Source: Arthrobacter nitroguajacolicus_D (lineage in GTDB: Bacteria > Actinomycetota > Actinomycetes > Actinomycetales > Micrococcaceae). From it: a stretch of DNA of 64,000 bases. The stretch is taken from positions 248,001 to 312,000 of the forward strand of contig NZ_JAVDSH010000001.1 of assembly GCF_031455195.1 (NCBI RefSeq). The letters run 5' to 3'. This document shows positions 32,393-40,880 of the stretch, one piece after another. Position 1 is the stretch's first letter. Each line of letters opens with the position of its first letter. Made by a program: the position numbers and the translations under genes. The notes beneath the pieces are model-generated. The model searched no databases. It was not told the origin of the DNA and was given only the letters and a program-made list of their open reading frames with translations.

Positions 32393-33556
32393 TCAGGGGC
32401 GACCGCTGCGGCGGGCTTCCTTACCTGTAATGGCTGTCACGACAGCCTGCTGGCGCAGCAGGCCGGTGACGATTCCGTTGTGGTCCACCACAGCGTATTC
32501 GCCCCCTTCCAAGCGCGCCAAGTACTGAATGAGTTCCTGTCCCTTGGACCATTCAGGGACATAAGCCCCCGCGCCCAGGGCGTGCGCCACCGCCGTGACC
32601 GGCGTCGTCGTCAAGGCCTCAGGCGGCACCAGAGCGGCAGCACCCGGGTCCACGACTCCTTGCGGCTTTCCGTCGGGTCCACAGATGACGACGGCGGGGC
32701 TGCCGTCAGGGGCGATGTCCAGGACGTCGGCCACGGAGGCTGAGTTCGGGACGCCGACGGCGCGCTCCGCGAGGCCCGCCGCGCTGACCAGGTACAGGCG
32801 GCTGCGGAGCTTGGCGTGGTGGATGGAGCTGGAGGCGCCCATCCAGAGGAATCCGCAGACAAGGACGGTGATGAGCATCAGGCTGATATCCAGCGGCGCG
32901 CCGGAGAGCAGAGGCAACGCGATGAACCAGATGACCAGCGCGGCAACGATGATACGTCCAGACCAGCCGGCAGCAATGGTTCCCTTGTCCTGGCTCCCGG
33001 TGGCTTTCCACACAGCGGATTCCACCAGCCGCCCACCGTCCAGCGGCAAACCTGGAAGCACGTTGAACAAGCCGATCAGGAGATTGGCCCACATGAGGAT
33101 GTTGGCCAGGATTTCGGACACCCCGCTCAGGACATCGGCGGAGAGAACGGCCCACATGGCGGCTGCAAGGACGAAGTTCGAAGCAGGCCCGGCCAGTGCC
33201 ACAACGACCGAACGTCCAGGCGAGGCCGTGAAGTTCTCAAACTGCGTGTGTCCGCCCCAGAGATTGAGGACGATCTTCTCTGTGGGCCATTTGAAGGCCT
33301 TGGCGCTGAGCGCGTGTGCCAGTTCATGAACCAGCACGGAGATGGCAAGCAACAGGGCGTAGCCCAATGCTACGAAGTAGGCGCCCAGGCCAAGACGCGG
33401 CATCTGCACCAGCAGTGCCGGCCCGTAGACAATGACGGTGAATCCTGCAATAACAAACCAAGAGTACGCAAGGTAGACCGGAATGCCCGCGATCCGCCCC
33501 AGTGGGATGCCCTCTTTTTTGGCGGAGGCGTGATGTGGTGTGGGAGAACTGCTCAC
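32393..33556 (-). CDS. Site-2-type zinc metalloprotease (M50) with C-terminal CBS-like region
   Basis: A 387-residue polytopic membrane protease. The zinc motif HELAH is at 77-81 in a transmembrane helix, and the third ligand lies in NVLPGLPLDGGRL. Five or six hydrophobic segments span about 22-245. The C-terminal part (about 265-380) is soluble and resembles a pair of CBS motifs. Family members cleave membrane-embedded regulators such as anti-sigma factors. GTG start immediately follows the stop of the HAD gene with no spacer, so the two are co-translated. Confidence 0.86.
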   Translation of the reverse strand: MSSSPTPHHASAKKEGIPLGRIAGIPVYLAYSWFVIAGFTVIVYGPALLVQMPRLGLGAYFVALGYALLLAISVLVHELAHALSAKAFKWPTEKIVLNLWGGHTQFENFTASPGRSVVVALAGPASNFVLAAAMWAVLSADVLSGVSEILANILMWANLLIGLFNVLPGLPLDGGRLVESAVWKATGSQDKGTIAAGWSGRIIVAALVIWFIALPLLSGAPLDISLMLITVLVCGFLWMGASSSIHHAKLRSRLYLVSAAGLAERAVGVPNSASVADVLDIAPDGSPAVVICGPDGKPQGVVDPGAAALVPPEALTTTPVTAVAHALGAGAYVPEWSKGQELIQYLARLEGGEYAVVDHNGIVTGLLRQQAVVTAITGKEARRSGRP

Positions 33557-34276
33557 CTAGTTGGCCCCTTCAAGCAGGTTTGCTGCGGTGAAGCGGTTAT
33601 CCACCAGCTGGCCGACGTCCGCGGCTGTCCTGCCAACCAGGGTGTCCCACATGACCATGCGGGGGTCTTCGGGCAGCGGTACCTGGTGGGGTATCCCCAC
33701 GGTCACGACACCTGAAGCAATGGCGGCCGTGGCTCCGGGAACCGAATCCTCCAGCGCGACACAATGGTGGATGGTCAAGGTGGGATCGTCGACGCGGAGC
33801 AGTTCAACCGCGGTGAGGTAGGCCTCGGGATGCGGCTTTCCGTTGGTGACGGTGTCGCCGGTGACCATGAACTCGAAGTACGGCTTGGGCAGGCTTTCCA
33901 CCACCACTCCGGCCAGGGGACCTTCGGACATGGTCACCAGTGCGCACCGGACACCGGCCTGGTGAAGTTCATCGAGGAGTTCCCGCGCGCCAGGCCGCCA
34001 AGGCACATTCCGGCGGACCTGCTCGATCACCTGGGCGCTGAGGGTATTCACGATCTCGCGGGCCTCAAGCCTGACGCCGGCTGCCTGCAGGACCGCTGCG
34101 GAGTGCAGCAAGGACTGTCCCACCAATTGCATGGCCTGCTGGTGCGACCACGTGCCGCCGTGGGACTCCACCAAGGCGCGTTCGGCCGCTATCCAGTAGG
34201 GCTCAGTGTCCACCAGGGTGCCATCCATATCCCAGAGCGCGGCTTTGAGGAGGGGCTGGCTGGGTAAGGAATGCAT
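33557..34276 (-). CDS. HAD-superfamily phosphatase (beta-phosphoglucomutase-like)
   Basis: A 239-residue HAD hydrolase with motif I DMDGTLVDTE (nucleophile in the first Asp), a helical cap of C1 type (about 25-95), motif II VTMSEG, motif III Lys in GKPHPEAY and motif IV LEDSVPG. Such enzymes dephosphorylate small phosphorylated metabolites; the substrate is not evident. An open frame runs much further upstream but is antisense-derived. The ATG at 34276 is supported by TAGACT 7 nt before it. Confidence 0.87.
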   Translation of the reverse strand: MHSLPSQPLLKAALWDMDGTLVDTEPYWIAAERALVESHGGTWSHQQAMQLVGQSLLHSAAVLQAAGVRLEAREIVNTLSAQVIEQVRRNVPWRPGARELLDELHQAGVRCALVTMSEGPLAGVVVESLPKPYFEFMVTGDTVTNGKPHPEAYLTAVELLRVDDPTLTIHHCVALEDSVPGATAAIASGVVTVGIPHQVPLPEDPRMVMWDTLVGRTAADVGQLVDNRFTAANLLEGAN

Positions 34277-34283
34277 GGCTTCA

Positions 34284-34289
34284 AGTCTA
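34284..34289 (-). promoter_or_regulatory. -10 box (TAGACT) for the HAD gene
   Basis: TAGACT on the minus strand ends 7 nt before the ATG at 34276. Confidence 0.42.
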
Positions 34290-34387
34290 CGTGGAACCGG
34301 ACGAGTGGCTGTGCGGGCATTGCGCTGTGGGCGAAGAAGGGACACGCACCGGCGCGAAATGCCATGCATCCCGGAGGGTCTTGGACG

Positions 34388-34393
34388 TAGGGT
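34388..34393 (+). promoter_or_regulatory. -10 box (TAGGGT) for the PAC2 gene
   Basis: TAGGGT is followed by 6 nt and the ATG at 34400. The two divergent genes here (HAD and PAC2) both have the leaderless layout. Confidence 0.45.
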
Positions 34394-34399
34394 GAGTGG

Positions 34400-35305
34400 A
34401 TGAACAGTGTGGACGGGACCCCCGAAGGACAGGACATCACCGCGGAGCCCGAGCGTTTCCTCAAGGAACCAGCGGAAGGCCAGCGCGTCACCGTGATGCT
34501 CGCCGCGTTCGAAGGCTGGAACGACGCCGGAGAGGCTGCCAGCGACGCCCTGCACTACTTGAACAAGCTCTGGGACGGCAAGAAGGTTGCCACCGTGGAC
34601 GCCGAGGAGTACTACGACTTCCAGTTCACCAGGCCAACTGTGCGCCGCACGTCGTCGGGCGCGCGGAAGGTCAAGTGGCCGTCCACCCGGATCTACAAGG
34701 CCGCCGTTCCGGACAGCAATGTGGATGTGGTGTTCGTGCTGGGCACTGAGCCTTCCTACCGTTGGCGTGCCTACACCACCGAATTGCTGGTCCACGCGGA
34801 GGCACTCAAGGTCGACTCCGTTATTTTGGTGGGCGCCCTGTTGGCCGATGTTCCGCACAGCCGCCCCATTCCGGTCAGCACGAGCACTGAGGACAGCTCG
34901 CTGCGTGAACGCCTCAATCTGGAGGCCTCCCAGTACGAGGGGCCGGTGGGGATCGTAGGCGTCCTGGCTGAATTTGCGATGCTCGCAGGGCTGCCGACGG
35001 TTTCACTGTGGGCCGCGGTGCCGCACTACGTTGCCCAGCCCCCTTCCCCCAAAGCCCAGCTCGCGATCCTGCACAAGGTGGAAGACCTGCTCCAGGTCCC
35101 GCTGGACAGCCAGGCACTTGCCGAAGAGTCCGAGGCGTGGGAACGCGGCGTTGACGAGCTCGCCACCGAGGACCCCGAGATCGCGGCGTACGTGCGGCAA
35201 CTCGAGGAAGCCAAGGACACGGCCGACCTCCCGGAAGCCTCCGGCGAATCCATCGCCCGCGAGTTCGAACGGTACCTCAAGCGGCGCGGCAAAGACCGTC
35301 CCTGA
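34400..35305 (+). CDS. PAC2-family protein
   Basis: A 301-residue protein of the PAC2 family, named after eukaryotic proteasome assembly chaperone 2. Visible features: VMLAAFEGWNDAGEAASDAL near the N-terminus, VDVVFVLGTEPSYRW, and GALLADVPHSRP. The biochemical role in bacteria is unknown, although the gene regularly lies near the Pup-proteasome or mshC region in actinobacteria. It is cytoplasmic (no signal or membrane segment), with an acidic helical C-terminus. Confidence 0.88.
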   Translation: MNSVDGTPEGQDITAEPERFLKEPAEGQRVTVMLAAFEGWNDAGEAASDALHYLNKLWDGKKVATVDAEEYYDFQFTRPTVRRTSSGARKVKWPSTRIYKAAVPDSNVDVVFVLGTEPSYRWRAYTTELLVHAEALKVDSVILVGALLADVPHSRPIPVSTSTEDSSLRERLNLEASQYEGPVGIVGVLAEFAMLAGLPTVSLWAAVPHYVAQPPSPKAQLAILHKVEDLLQVPLDSQALAEESEAWERGVDELATEDPEIAAYVRQLEEAKDTADLPEASGESIAREFERYLKRRGKDRP

Positions 35306-35324
35306 CCGTTCCCAACACCGGTAG

Positions 35325-35366
35325 ACGCCAACGGCCCTGACAGGAATGTCAGGGCCGTTGGCGTTT
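35325..35366. terminator. Bidirectional terminator between PAC2 and mshC
   Basis: An 18-bp perfect stem, ACGCCAACGGCCCTGACA (35325-35342) and its complement (35347-35364), encloses a GGAA loop. A T-rich tail follows on the plus strand. Confidence 0.85.
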
Positions 35367-35384
35367 GTTCGCAAGAGGGTGCGG

Positions 35385-36662
35385 CTACAGCTCCACGCCG
35401 AGAAGCGCGTTGACGGCGTCCGAGATGGCGGCCTTGTCCTCAGCCGACCCCTGGGCGCCAGCACGCAGTACCTCCAGGCCCCACCGATCGACGGCGGCAA
35501 GGGCTGCGGGAGCATTGAGGTCATCGGCCAGTCCAGCGCGCATGGCCGCAAGCAAAGGGGCCGAGGAACCTGCCGGGGCATGGTTCAGGGCGGCCCGCCA
35601 CTTCGCCAGGCGCTCCTTGGCTGCAGCGAAGCCTTCATCGGTCCATGACCAGTCCGAGCGGTAGTGGTTGGCGAGGATGGCCAAGCGGATGGCTGCGGGT
35701 TCCTCGCCTGCTGCGCGGAGTTTGGAGACAAGGACCAGGTTTCCCTTGGACTTGCTCATCTTCTCGCCGTCCAGGCCCACCATGCCCGCATGGGAGTAGT
35801 GACGCGCCAAGGGAACCCCGGACAGCGAATATGCGTGGCCGGCTCCCATCTCGTGATGCGGGAAGACCAGGTCCGAGCCGCCGCCTTGGACTGTGAAAGG
35901 GGCCGGAAGGTATTTTTGGGCTATCACCGTACATTCGATGTGCCAACCGGGTCGGCCGGCGCCGAGGCTCGCGCCGGGCCAACTTGGCTCGCCCTCGCGG
36001 GCCACACGCCAGAGGAGCGGGTCCAGCGCGTGGCGTTTGCCGGGCCGGGCCGGGTCGCCGCCGCGCTCCGCGAAGAGGGCCAGCATGTCGTTCTCGCCAA
36101 GTCCCGACACGTCGCCCAAGGTCCAGGCGTCTGTGGCATCGGACCGCTTCCCCGCCGTTTTGACGTCGTAATAGACATCGCCGTCAGGTTCCCCATCGGT
36201 GCCGGGGACACGATAGGCAACGCCGTCGGCTATGAGCTGCTCGATGGCCGGCACGATGTCCGGGATGGCTTCAACGGCGCCGATGTAGTGATCCGGTGCG
36301 AGGACGTTCAGTGCGTCCATGTCGGTCTGGAACAGTTCGATCTGGCTCTGGGCAAGGTCTTTCCAGTCAACGCCCGTGGCGTTGGCCCGCTCAAGCAGGG
36401 GGTCGTCGATGTCCGTGACGTTTTGCACGTAGGACACCTGGATTCCCGCATCGCGCCAAGCACGGTTCAGGAGATCGAAGGCAACGTAGCTCGAGGCGTG
36501 GCCCATGTGCGTGGCGTCGTAGGGCGTGATGCCGCAGACATACATGGATTGCTCCGGTTGCCGCTCTACCTCCACGACACGGCCCAAGGCAGTGTCGAAA
36601 AGGCGTAGTTGCGGCATGCTGCCGGGCAGCTCAGGAACAGGGCGGGAAGTCCACGATTTCAC
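35385..36662 (-). CDS. mshC: Cysteine--GlcN-inositol ligase of mycothiol synthesis
   Basis: MshC joins cysteine to GlcN-Ins using ATP, the third step of mycothiol synthesis. The 425-residue protein is a class I tRNA-synthetase-like enzyme with a HIGH-type motif (THMGHA, about 51-56) following VCGITPYDA (zinc cysteine), and KMSKSKGN. The start is GTG, giving the MshC-typical N-terminus SW..PPVPxLPG (here SWTSRPVPELPG). TAAGGT lies 6 nt before it. It faces PAC2 convergently across a strong terminator. Confidence 0.96.
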   Translation of the reverse strand: MKSWTSRPVPELPGSMPQLRLFDTALGRVVEVERQPEQSMYVCGITPYDATHMGHASSYVAFDLLNRAWRDAGIQVSYVQNVTDIDDPLLERANATGVDWKDLAQSQIELFQTDMDALNVLAPDHYIGAVEAIPDIVPAIEQLIADGVAYRVPGTDGEPDGDVYYDVKTAGKRSDATDAWTLGDVSGLGENDMLALFAERGGDPARPGKRHALDPLLWRVAREGEPSWPGASLGAGRPGWHIECTVIAQKYLPAPFTVQGGGSDLVFPHHEMGAGHAYSLSGVPLARHYSHAGMVGLDGEKMSKSKGNLVLVSKLRAAGEEPAAIRLAILANHYRSDWSWTDEGFAAAKERLAKWRAALNHAPAGSSAPLLAAMRAGLADDLNAPAALAAVDRWGLEVLRAGAQGSAEDKAAISDAVNALLGVEL

Positions 36663-36668
36663 GACTCA

Positions 36669-36674
36669 ACCTTA
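36669..36674 (-). promoter_or_regulatory. -10 box (TAAGGT) for mshC
   Basis: TAAGGT on the minus strand ends 6 nt before the GTG start, between mshC and the upstream uppP stop at 36678. Confidence 0.42.
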
Positions 36675-36677
36675 GTG

Positions 36678-37511
36678 CTAGGCACTGATGACACCGAAAC
36701 CGAGCAGGACATACAAGGCCAGGCCGAGGAGTATCCGGTACCAAACGAAAAGCCGATAGCTCCTGGTCGACACAAATTTCAGGAACCACCCAATGATGAC
36801 GTAGCCCACGACGAAGGCTATTACGGTGGCCAAAGCGATCTCGGGCAGGCCGTATGGTCCGGCCAAACCTTCTTTCGAGACCGTCTTGTACAGCTGGTAG
36901 AGGCCACTTCCGAACACGGCGGGGATGGCAAGCAGGAAGGAGTACCGGGCTGCGGCTTCACGCGTGTAGCCCATGAGCAGGCCTGCAGTGATGGTGCCGC
37001 CGGAACGGGAAACGCCGGGAATCAAGGCCATGGCCTGCGCGAACCCATACAGGATGCCGTGCTTGTAGCTCAGTTGCGTGAGGTCACGTTCCTGCCGACC
37101 GGTGGCGTCGGCAACGGCCAGGATCATGCCGAAGACGATCAGCATGGTGGCCACGATCCACATGCTGCGAAGTACCGATTCGATCTGGTCCTGGAACAGC
37201 AGGCCCAGGATAATGATCGGCAGGCTGCCCAGGATCACCAACCAACCCATGCGGGCATCGGGATCGTTGCGCGCCACTTTGCCGCTCATGGAGCCGAACC
37301 AAGCGCGGACGATCCGGACGATGTCACGCCAGAAGTACACAATGACGGCGGTTTCGGTTCCCAACTGCGTGATCGCAGTAAAAGCGGCGCCGGGGTCCGC
37401 GGCGCCCGGGAGGAATGATCCGACGATCCTCAGGTGCGCACTCGAGGAGATCGGGAGGAATTCGGTGAGGCCCTGCACGAGGCCCAGCAAGGCTGCTTCT
37501 ATCCAGTTCAC
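36678..37511 (-). CDS. uppP: Undecaprenyl-diphosphatase UppP (BacA)
   Basis: An integral membrane enzyme that dephosphorylates undecaprenyl diphosphate to recycle the lipid carrier for peptidoglycan and polysaccharide synthesis; overexpression gives bacitracin tolerance. The 277-residue protein has the two catalytic motifs EFLPISSSAH (17-26) and GVSRSGGTI, and seven or eight hydrophobic segments. It precedes mshC by 15 nt on the same strand. GTG start. Confidence 0.95.
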   Translation of the reverse strand: MNWIEAALLGLVQGLTEFLPISSSAHLRIVGSFLPGAADPGAAFTAITQLGTETAVIVYFWRDIVRIVRAWFGSMSGKVARNDPDARMGWLVILGSLPIIILGLLFQDQIESVLRSMWIVATMLIVFGMILAVADATGRQERDLTQLSYKHGILYGFAQAMALIPGVSRSGGTITAGLLMGYTREAAARYSFLLAIPAVFGSGLYQLYKTVSKEGLAGPYGLPEIALATVIAFVVGYVIIGWFLKFVSTRSYRLFVWYRILLGLALYVLLGFGVISA

Positions 37512-37519
37512 GTGAATAG

Positions 37520-37525
37520 ACCCTA
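37520..37525 (-). promoter_or_regulatory. -10 box (TAGGGT) for uppP
   Basis: TAGGGT on the minus strand is 8 nt from the GTG start, one or two bases longer than the other leaderless examples. Confidence 0.35.
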
Positions 37526-37550
37526 CGTCATGAAGACTGGGAACTGCCCG

Positions 37551-37556
37551 TAAGCT
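37551..37556 (+). promoter_or_regulatory. -10 box (TAAGCT) for the aldo/keto reductase
   Basis: TAAGCT is followed by 7 nt and the ATG at 37564. Confidence 0.42.
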
Positions 37557-37563
37557 AGCAGCT

Positions 37564-38496
37564 ATGCAGCAGCGTTATGTCGGAAACAGCGGGTTTCGCG
37601 TGTCCTCATTGTCCCTCGGCACCATGTCCTGGGCCCAGGAAACTGATGAGCAGGACGCTGCCGAGGTCCTCCACGCGTTCGTTGCTGCAGGCGGCACCGT
37701 CATAGACACTGCAGCGTCCTACGGCCAGGGCCGGGCGGAAGCCATGGTCGGGTCCATGCTGGGCGATGTCGTGGCACGGTCTGAGGTGGTCTTATCCACG
37801 AAGGCGGGCGTGTCGTCCACGGAGTCCAGGCGCAGCGTCAATGCTTCACGCGGCGCAATGCTTTCGGCACTTGACGCCAGCTTGGCCAGGCTCGGAACCG
37901 ACTACGTCGACATCTGGTTCGCCCATGAGTGGGATCCCAACGTTCCCTTGGAGGAGACCCTTTCCGCCCTGGAGCTGGCACAGCGGACCGGGCGGGCACG
38001 CTACGTGGGCATCTCCAACTACAACGGTTGGCAGACAGCGAAGGCCGCGGCCATTGCGGGGTTCACTTTGGTGGCCAATCAGTCTGAATATTCCTTGGTC
38101 CAGCGCAGGGTCGAGGACGAGCTCATTCCCGCGGTGGAGGATGCCGGGCTGGGAATCATGGCATGGGCACCGCTGGGACGGGGTGTCCTGAGCGGCAAGT
38201 ACCGCGGACAAATTCCTGCCGACTCGCGTGCCGCCCAAAGCCGCCTCACGGCCTACGTTGAGCCATACCTGGAGCCTCGCGCGTCCAGGGTGGTTGAAGC
38301 TGTGGCCATGGCCGCACGCGGCCTGGGCAGATCTCCTATGGACGTCTCCTTGAGCTGGCTACTTTCCCGGCCCGGCGTTGCCACGGCCATCGTAGGCGCC
38401 AGGAACGCGGTCCAGCTCAAAGAGCTACTCGACGCCCAGTTGACGGTTTTGCCTGCCGAGATATCGCGCGCCCTTGAGGACGTTTCGGCGGCGTAG
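37564..38496 (+). CDS. Aldo/keto reductase
   Basis: A 310-residue (alpha/beta)8-barrel oxidoreductase using NADPH. The expected elements are visible: IDTAASYGQGRAE (catalytic Asp and Tyr), STKAG (Lys), WFAHEWDP, VGISNYNG, and the cofactor-binding VGARNAVQLKE near the C-terminus. One oddity is AHEWD where most relatives have the HxHD/H-W-P pattern. Substrate unknown. Divergent from uppP; both starts follow TANNNT boxes. Confidence 0.9.
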   Translation: MQQRYVGNSGFRVSSLSLGTMSWAQETDEQDAAEVLHAFVAAGGTVIDTAASYGQGRAEAMVGSMLGDVVARSEVVLSTKAGVSSTESRRSVNASRGAMLSALDASLARLGTDYVDIWFAHEWDPNVPLEETLSALELAQRTGRARYVGISNYNGWQTAKAAAIAGFTLVANQSEYSLVQRRVEDELIPAVEDAGLGIMAWAPLGRGVLSGKYRGQIPADSRAAQSRLTAYVEPYLEPRASRVVEAVAMAARGLGRSPMDVSLSWLLSRPGVATAIVGARNAVQLKELLDAQLTVLPAEISRALEDVSAA

Positions 38497-38622
38497 GAGC
38501 CCTGTCTTCGACAGCCCACCACTTCTGAACATTTCGTGCCGAATCGGTTTCGACTCCTGGATGTTGATGTCATCCTGTACTCATTCACCGTTCCATCGGC
38601 AATCAGCGGAATCGAGGAACCA

Positions 38623-39948
38623 ATGAGTCGGTCCCGTTACTTCCCCCTCACAATGGCCGCTGTCCTTGTGAGCATGACCGGATGTACAGGTGGCACCGAC
38701 CGTGCGGGCCGTGATCCCGTCCCCGAGGTTTCGGAGTCAGTCCTTCCATCCGCGGCCCAGTCTCCGGACGCCAGTGACCTGGGAGGGCTTGAAAGAATAC
38801 CCTGGGATGGCGGACCAGCCTTCTATAAGAAATTCACCAAAGCTGATGCCGCCGGGTGGGATGATCCGGCTTTCTTCCCGATCGGCGTTTGGTATGCGTC
38901 CGCCAACGATCCGCAGATGAAATTCGATAAAGCCCATGGCATCAATTTCTATGTTCAATCCAACCCGGATGTGGATTACAAGGTTTTCGACGATAATGGC
39001 ATGTTCTCTCTGATGAAAGTGAAGAATGCGCCCGAGAATTGGGCCCAGCTGCCCGGGAACTACGTCGATGATGAAGTAGACGGCAGATTCGAATGGGACG
39101 CCGGAATAACCCACATGACACAGACCATTGCCGGCTTGAGGTCCGTCGAAGAGGGGCGCTTCACCTACGCCAACTGGACGCCGTCCCTCATCAGCTATGA
39201 CGCGCCGATGGAAATAACGAAGCGGTATTGGGACACGGTGGACGTTTCCTCTACATCGAATTACTACTACGCCAGTGCCTGCCGGGACTGGCGGTTGCGG
39301 ACGCCAAGCGGATATAGCCCGACGACGACGGCAACATGCCAGAGCTCTTCTGCTTACGCCAAGGCCATGCAGGTCATGCAGGAGGTCAATACGGCCAGGG
39401 GCGTGCAGTCCCCCATTTGGATGCTTCCGACGGTCCTGAGTCCAGAAGGTGAAAGCGACCTGGCGGACCAAATGACGCCGGAGCGGGTCAAAGCGCAAGT
39501 GTGGGCCATGCTCATCCACGATTCACGCGGAATTGTATGGTTTACACAGGCACCCGGCGGGGGCGCCGACAATCCCTGTATGTCGGGAGATGCTTTGGCA
39601 GACGTACGGATTTCGAATCGCGATTGTGCCCGGGAGCAAGTGCAGGCGATGGCGGAAATCAACGCACAAGTGAAGGCCCTTGCCCCGGTCCTGAACACGC
39701 AAAGTTACGTATGGGACTTTGGTTCCGGACTGGATACGATGCTCAAGACCCACGACGGATCCGCCTACGTATTCGCCATGACCGAAGACGCCCAGACCGG
39801 CCAGCGGATACTCACCCTACCCCCCGGAATCAGGGGCCGCACGGTCGAAGTCCTTGACGAAAACCGCAGCCTTCCAGTGGTGGATGGAAAATTCGTGGAC
39901 GACTTTCCGCAGGAATCGACCCATCACGTTTACAAAGTGGCCCTGTGA
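38623..39948 (+). CDS. Exported lipoprotein, possible glycoside-hydrolase-like protein of the polysaccharide locus
   Basis: A 441-residue protein with a lipoprotein signal (YFPLTMAAVLVSMTGC) and a Ser/Pro-rich linker to about residue 55. The main domain begins FFPIGVWYASAN and includes KFDKAHGINFYVQ, GNYVDDEVDGRFEW and WMLPTVLSPEG, strings reminiscent of TIM-barrel glycosidases in which an acidic DE pair sits at a strand end. No family is recognised with confidence. The ATG at 38623 follows GAGGAACC. The stretch is visibly richer in A/T than its neighbours, suggesting different ancestry. It marks the left end of the polysaccharide locus, so trimming or editing of a surface glycan is a reasonable inference. 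Confidence 0.65.
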   Translation: MSRSRYFPLTMAAVLVSMTGCTGGTDRAGRDPVPEVSESVLPSAAQSPDASDLGGLERIPWDGGPAFYKKFTKADAAGWDDPAFFPIGVWYASANDPQMKFDKAHGINFYVQSNPDVDYKVFDDNGMFSLMKVKNAPENWAQLPGNYVDDEVDGRFEWDAGITHMTQTIAGLRSVEEGRFTYANWTPSLISYDAPMEITKRYWDTVDVSSTSNYYYASACRDWRLRTPSGYSPTTTATCQSSSAYAKAMQVMQEVNTARGVQSPIWMLPTVLSPEGESDLADQMTPERVKAQVWAMLIHDSRGIVWFTQAPGGGADNPCMSGDALADVRISNRDCAREQVQAMAEINAQVKALAPVLNTQSYVWDFGSGLDTMLKTHDGSAYVFAMTEDAQTGQRILTLPPGIRGRTVEVLDENRSLPVVDGKFVDDFPQESTHHVYKVAL

Positions 39949-39961
39949 CGGGGCCTGCGGC

Positions 39962-40828
39962 TCAGCGCCTGTCGAGAATGTCCAGCAGGTATCCGCCGTA
40001 GCCGCTCTTGGCTAACTTTGCCGCTTGCTGGCGAAGCTCATCATCGGTGAGGAAACCCATACGCCACGCCACTTCCTCGGGGGCGCCTATTTTTAGCCCT
40101 TGTCGGTTTTCGGTGGTGCGCACGTAATTAGAGGCATCGTTCAGGTCGGCGAAGGTACCGGTGTCCAGCCATGCCGTGCCGCGGGGGAACTTTTGGACGT
40201 GCAACCGGCCCAATTCCATGTATGTGCGGTTGATGTCGGTAATTTCGAGTTCCCCACGGGCTGACGGTTTGAGGTCCTTCGCCATGGCAACAACATCGTT
40301 GTCGTAGAAGTACAGTCCTGGAACGGCATAATTGCTTTTTGGCTGGATTGGTTTCTCTTCAATGGATACGGCGAGTCCGCCGTCGTCGAATTCAACCACG
40401 CCGTAAGCCGTCGGATCCTTGACCCAATAACCGAAGATAGCTCCGCCGTCGACGTCGGTATAGCGGCGGAACTGGTTACCCATTCCCGGGCCGTTGAAAA
40501 TATTGTCGCCAAGGATAAGCGCCACTTTGCCGTTCCCGATGTGTTGCTCGCCGAGCACAAATGCTTGGGCCAACCCGTCCGGTGTCGGCTGTTGGGCATA
40601 TGTCAGGCTAATTCCGAATTGGGAGCCATCGCCCAGCAGGTTCCTGAACTGGCTGGCGTCAGTGGGAGTGGTGATGATCAGGATCTCCCGTATTCCGGCC
40701 AGCATGAGGGTACATAACGGATAGTAGATCATCGGTTTATCAAAGACGGGCACCAGTTGCTTGCTGATGCCGAGGGTTATCGGATGAAGCCGGGAACCGG
40801 TACCGCCGGCCAAAATTATTCCCCTCAT
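39962..40828 (-). CDS. rmlA: Glucose-1-phosphate thymidylyltransferase
   Basis: RmlA makes dTDP-glucose from dTTP and glucose-1-phosphate, the first step to dTDP-L-rhamnose. The 288-residue protein has the nucleotidyltransferase motif GGTGSRLHP (8-16), the lysine in DKPMIYYP, LGDNIFNGPG and GTAWLDTGTF, all characteristic of RmlA. GGGGAGAAG lies before the ATG. It is divergent from rmlB with a 46-52 bp gap. Confidence 0.95.
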   Translation of the reverse strand: MRGIILAGGTGSRLHPITLGISKQLVPVFDKPMIYYPLCTLMLAGIREILIITTPTDASQFRNLLGDGSQFGISLTYAQQPTPDGLAQAFVLGEQHIGNGKVALILGDNIFNGPGMGNQFRRYTDVDGGAIFGYWVKDPTAYGVVEFDDGGLAVSIEEKPIQPKSNYAVPGLYFYDNDVVAMAKDLKPSARGELEITDINRTYMELGRLHVQKFPRGTAWLDTGTFADLNDASNYVRTTENRQGLKIGAPEEVAWRMGFLTDDELRQQAAKLAKSGYGGYLLDILDRR

Positions 40829-40868
40829 TGACTTCTCCCCTCTTGCTGCACGCGGCCCCTTTGACGGC

Positions 40869-40874
40869 TACGCT
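40869..40874 (+). promoter_or_regulatory. -10 box (TACGCT) for rmlB
   Basis: TACGCT is 6 nt from the second ATG (40881) and directly abuts the first (40875), which favours the second as the start of rmlB. Confidence 0.35.
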
Positions 40875-40880
40875 ATGGCC

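Noticed and set aside
34277..34858. A 194-codon upstream extension of the HAD phosphatase
   Set aside because: It would run antisense through the PAC2 gene; the HAD motif I starts just after the ATG at 34276, which has a proper -10 box.
37846..38238. A 130-codon minus-strand frame in the aldo/keto reductase gene
   Set aside because: Antisense shadow without start signals.
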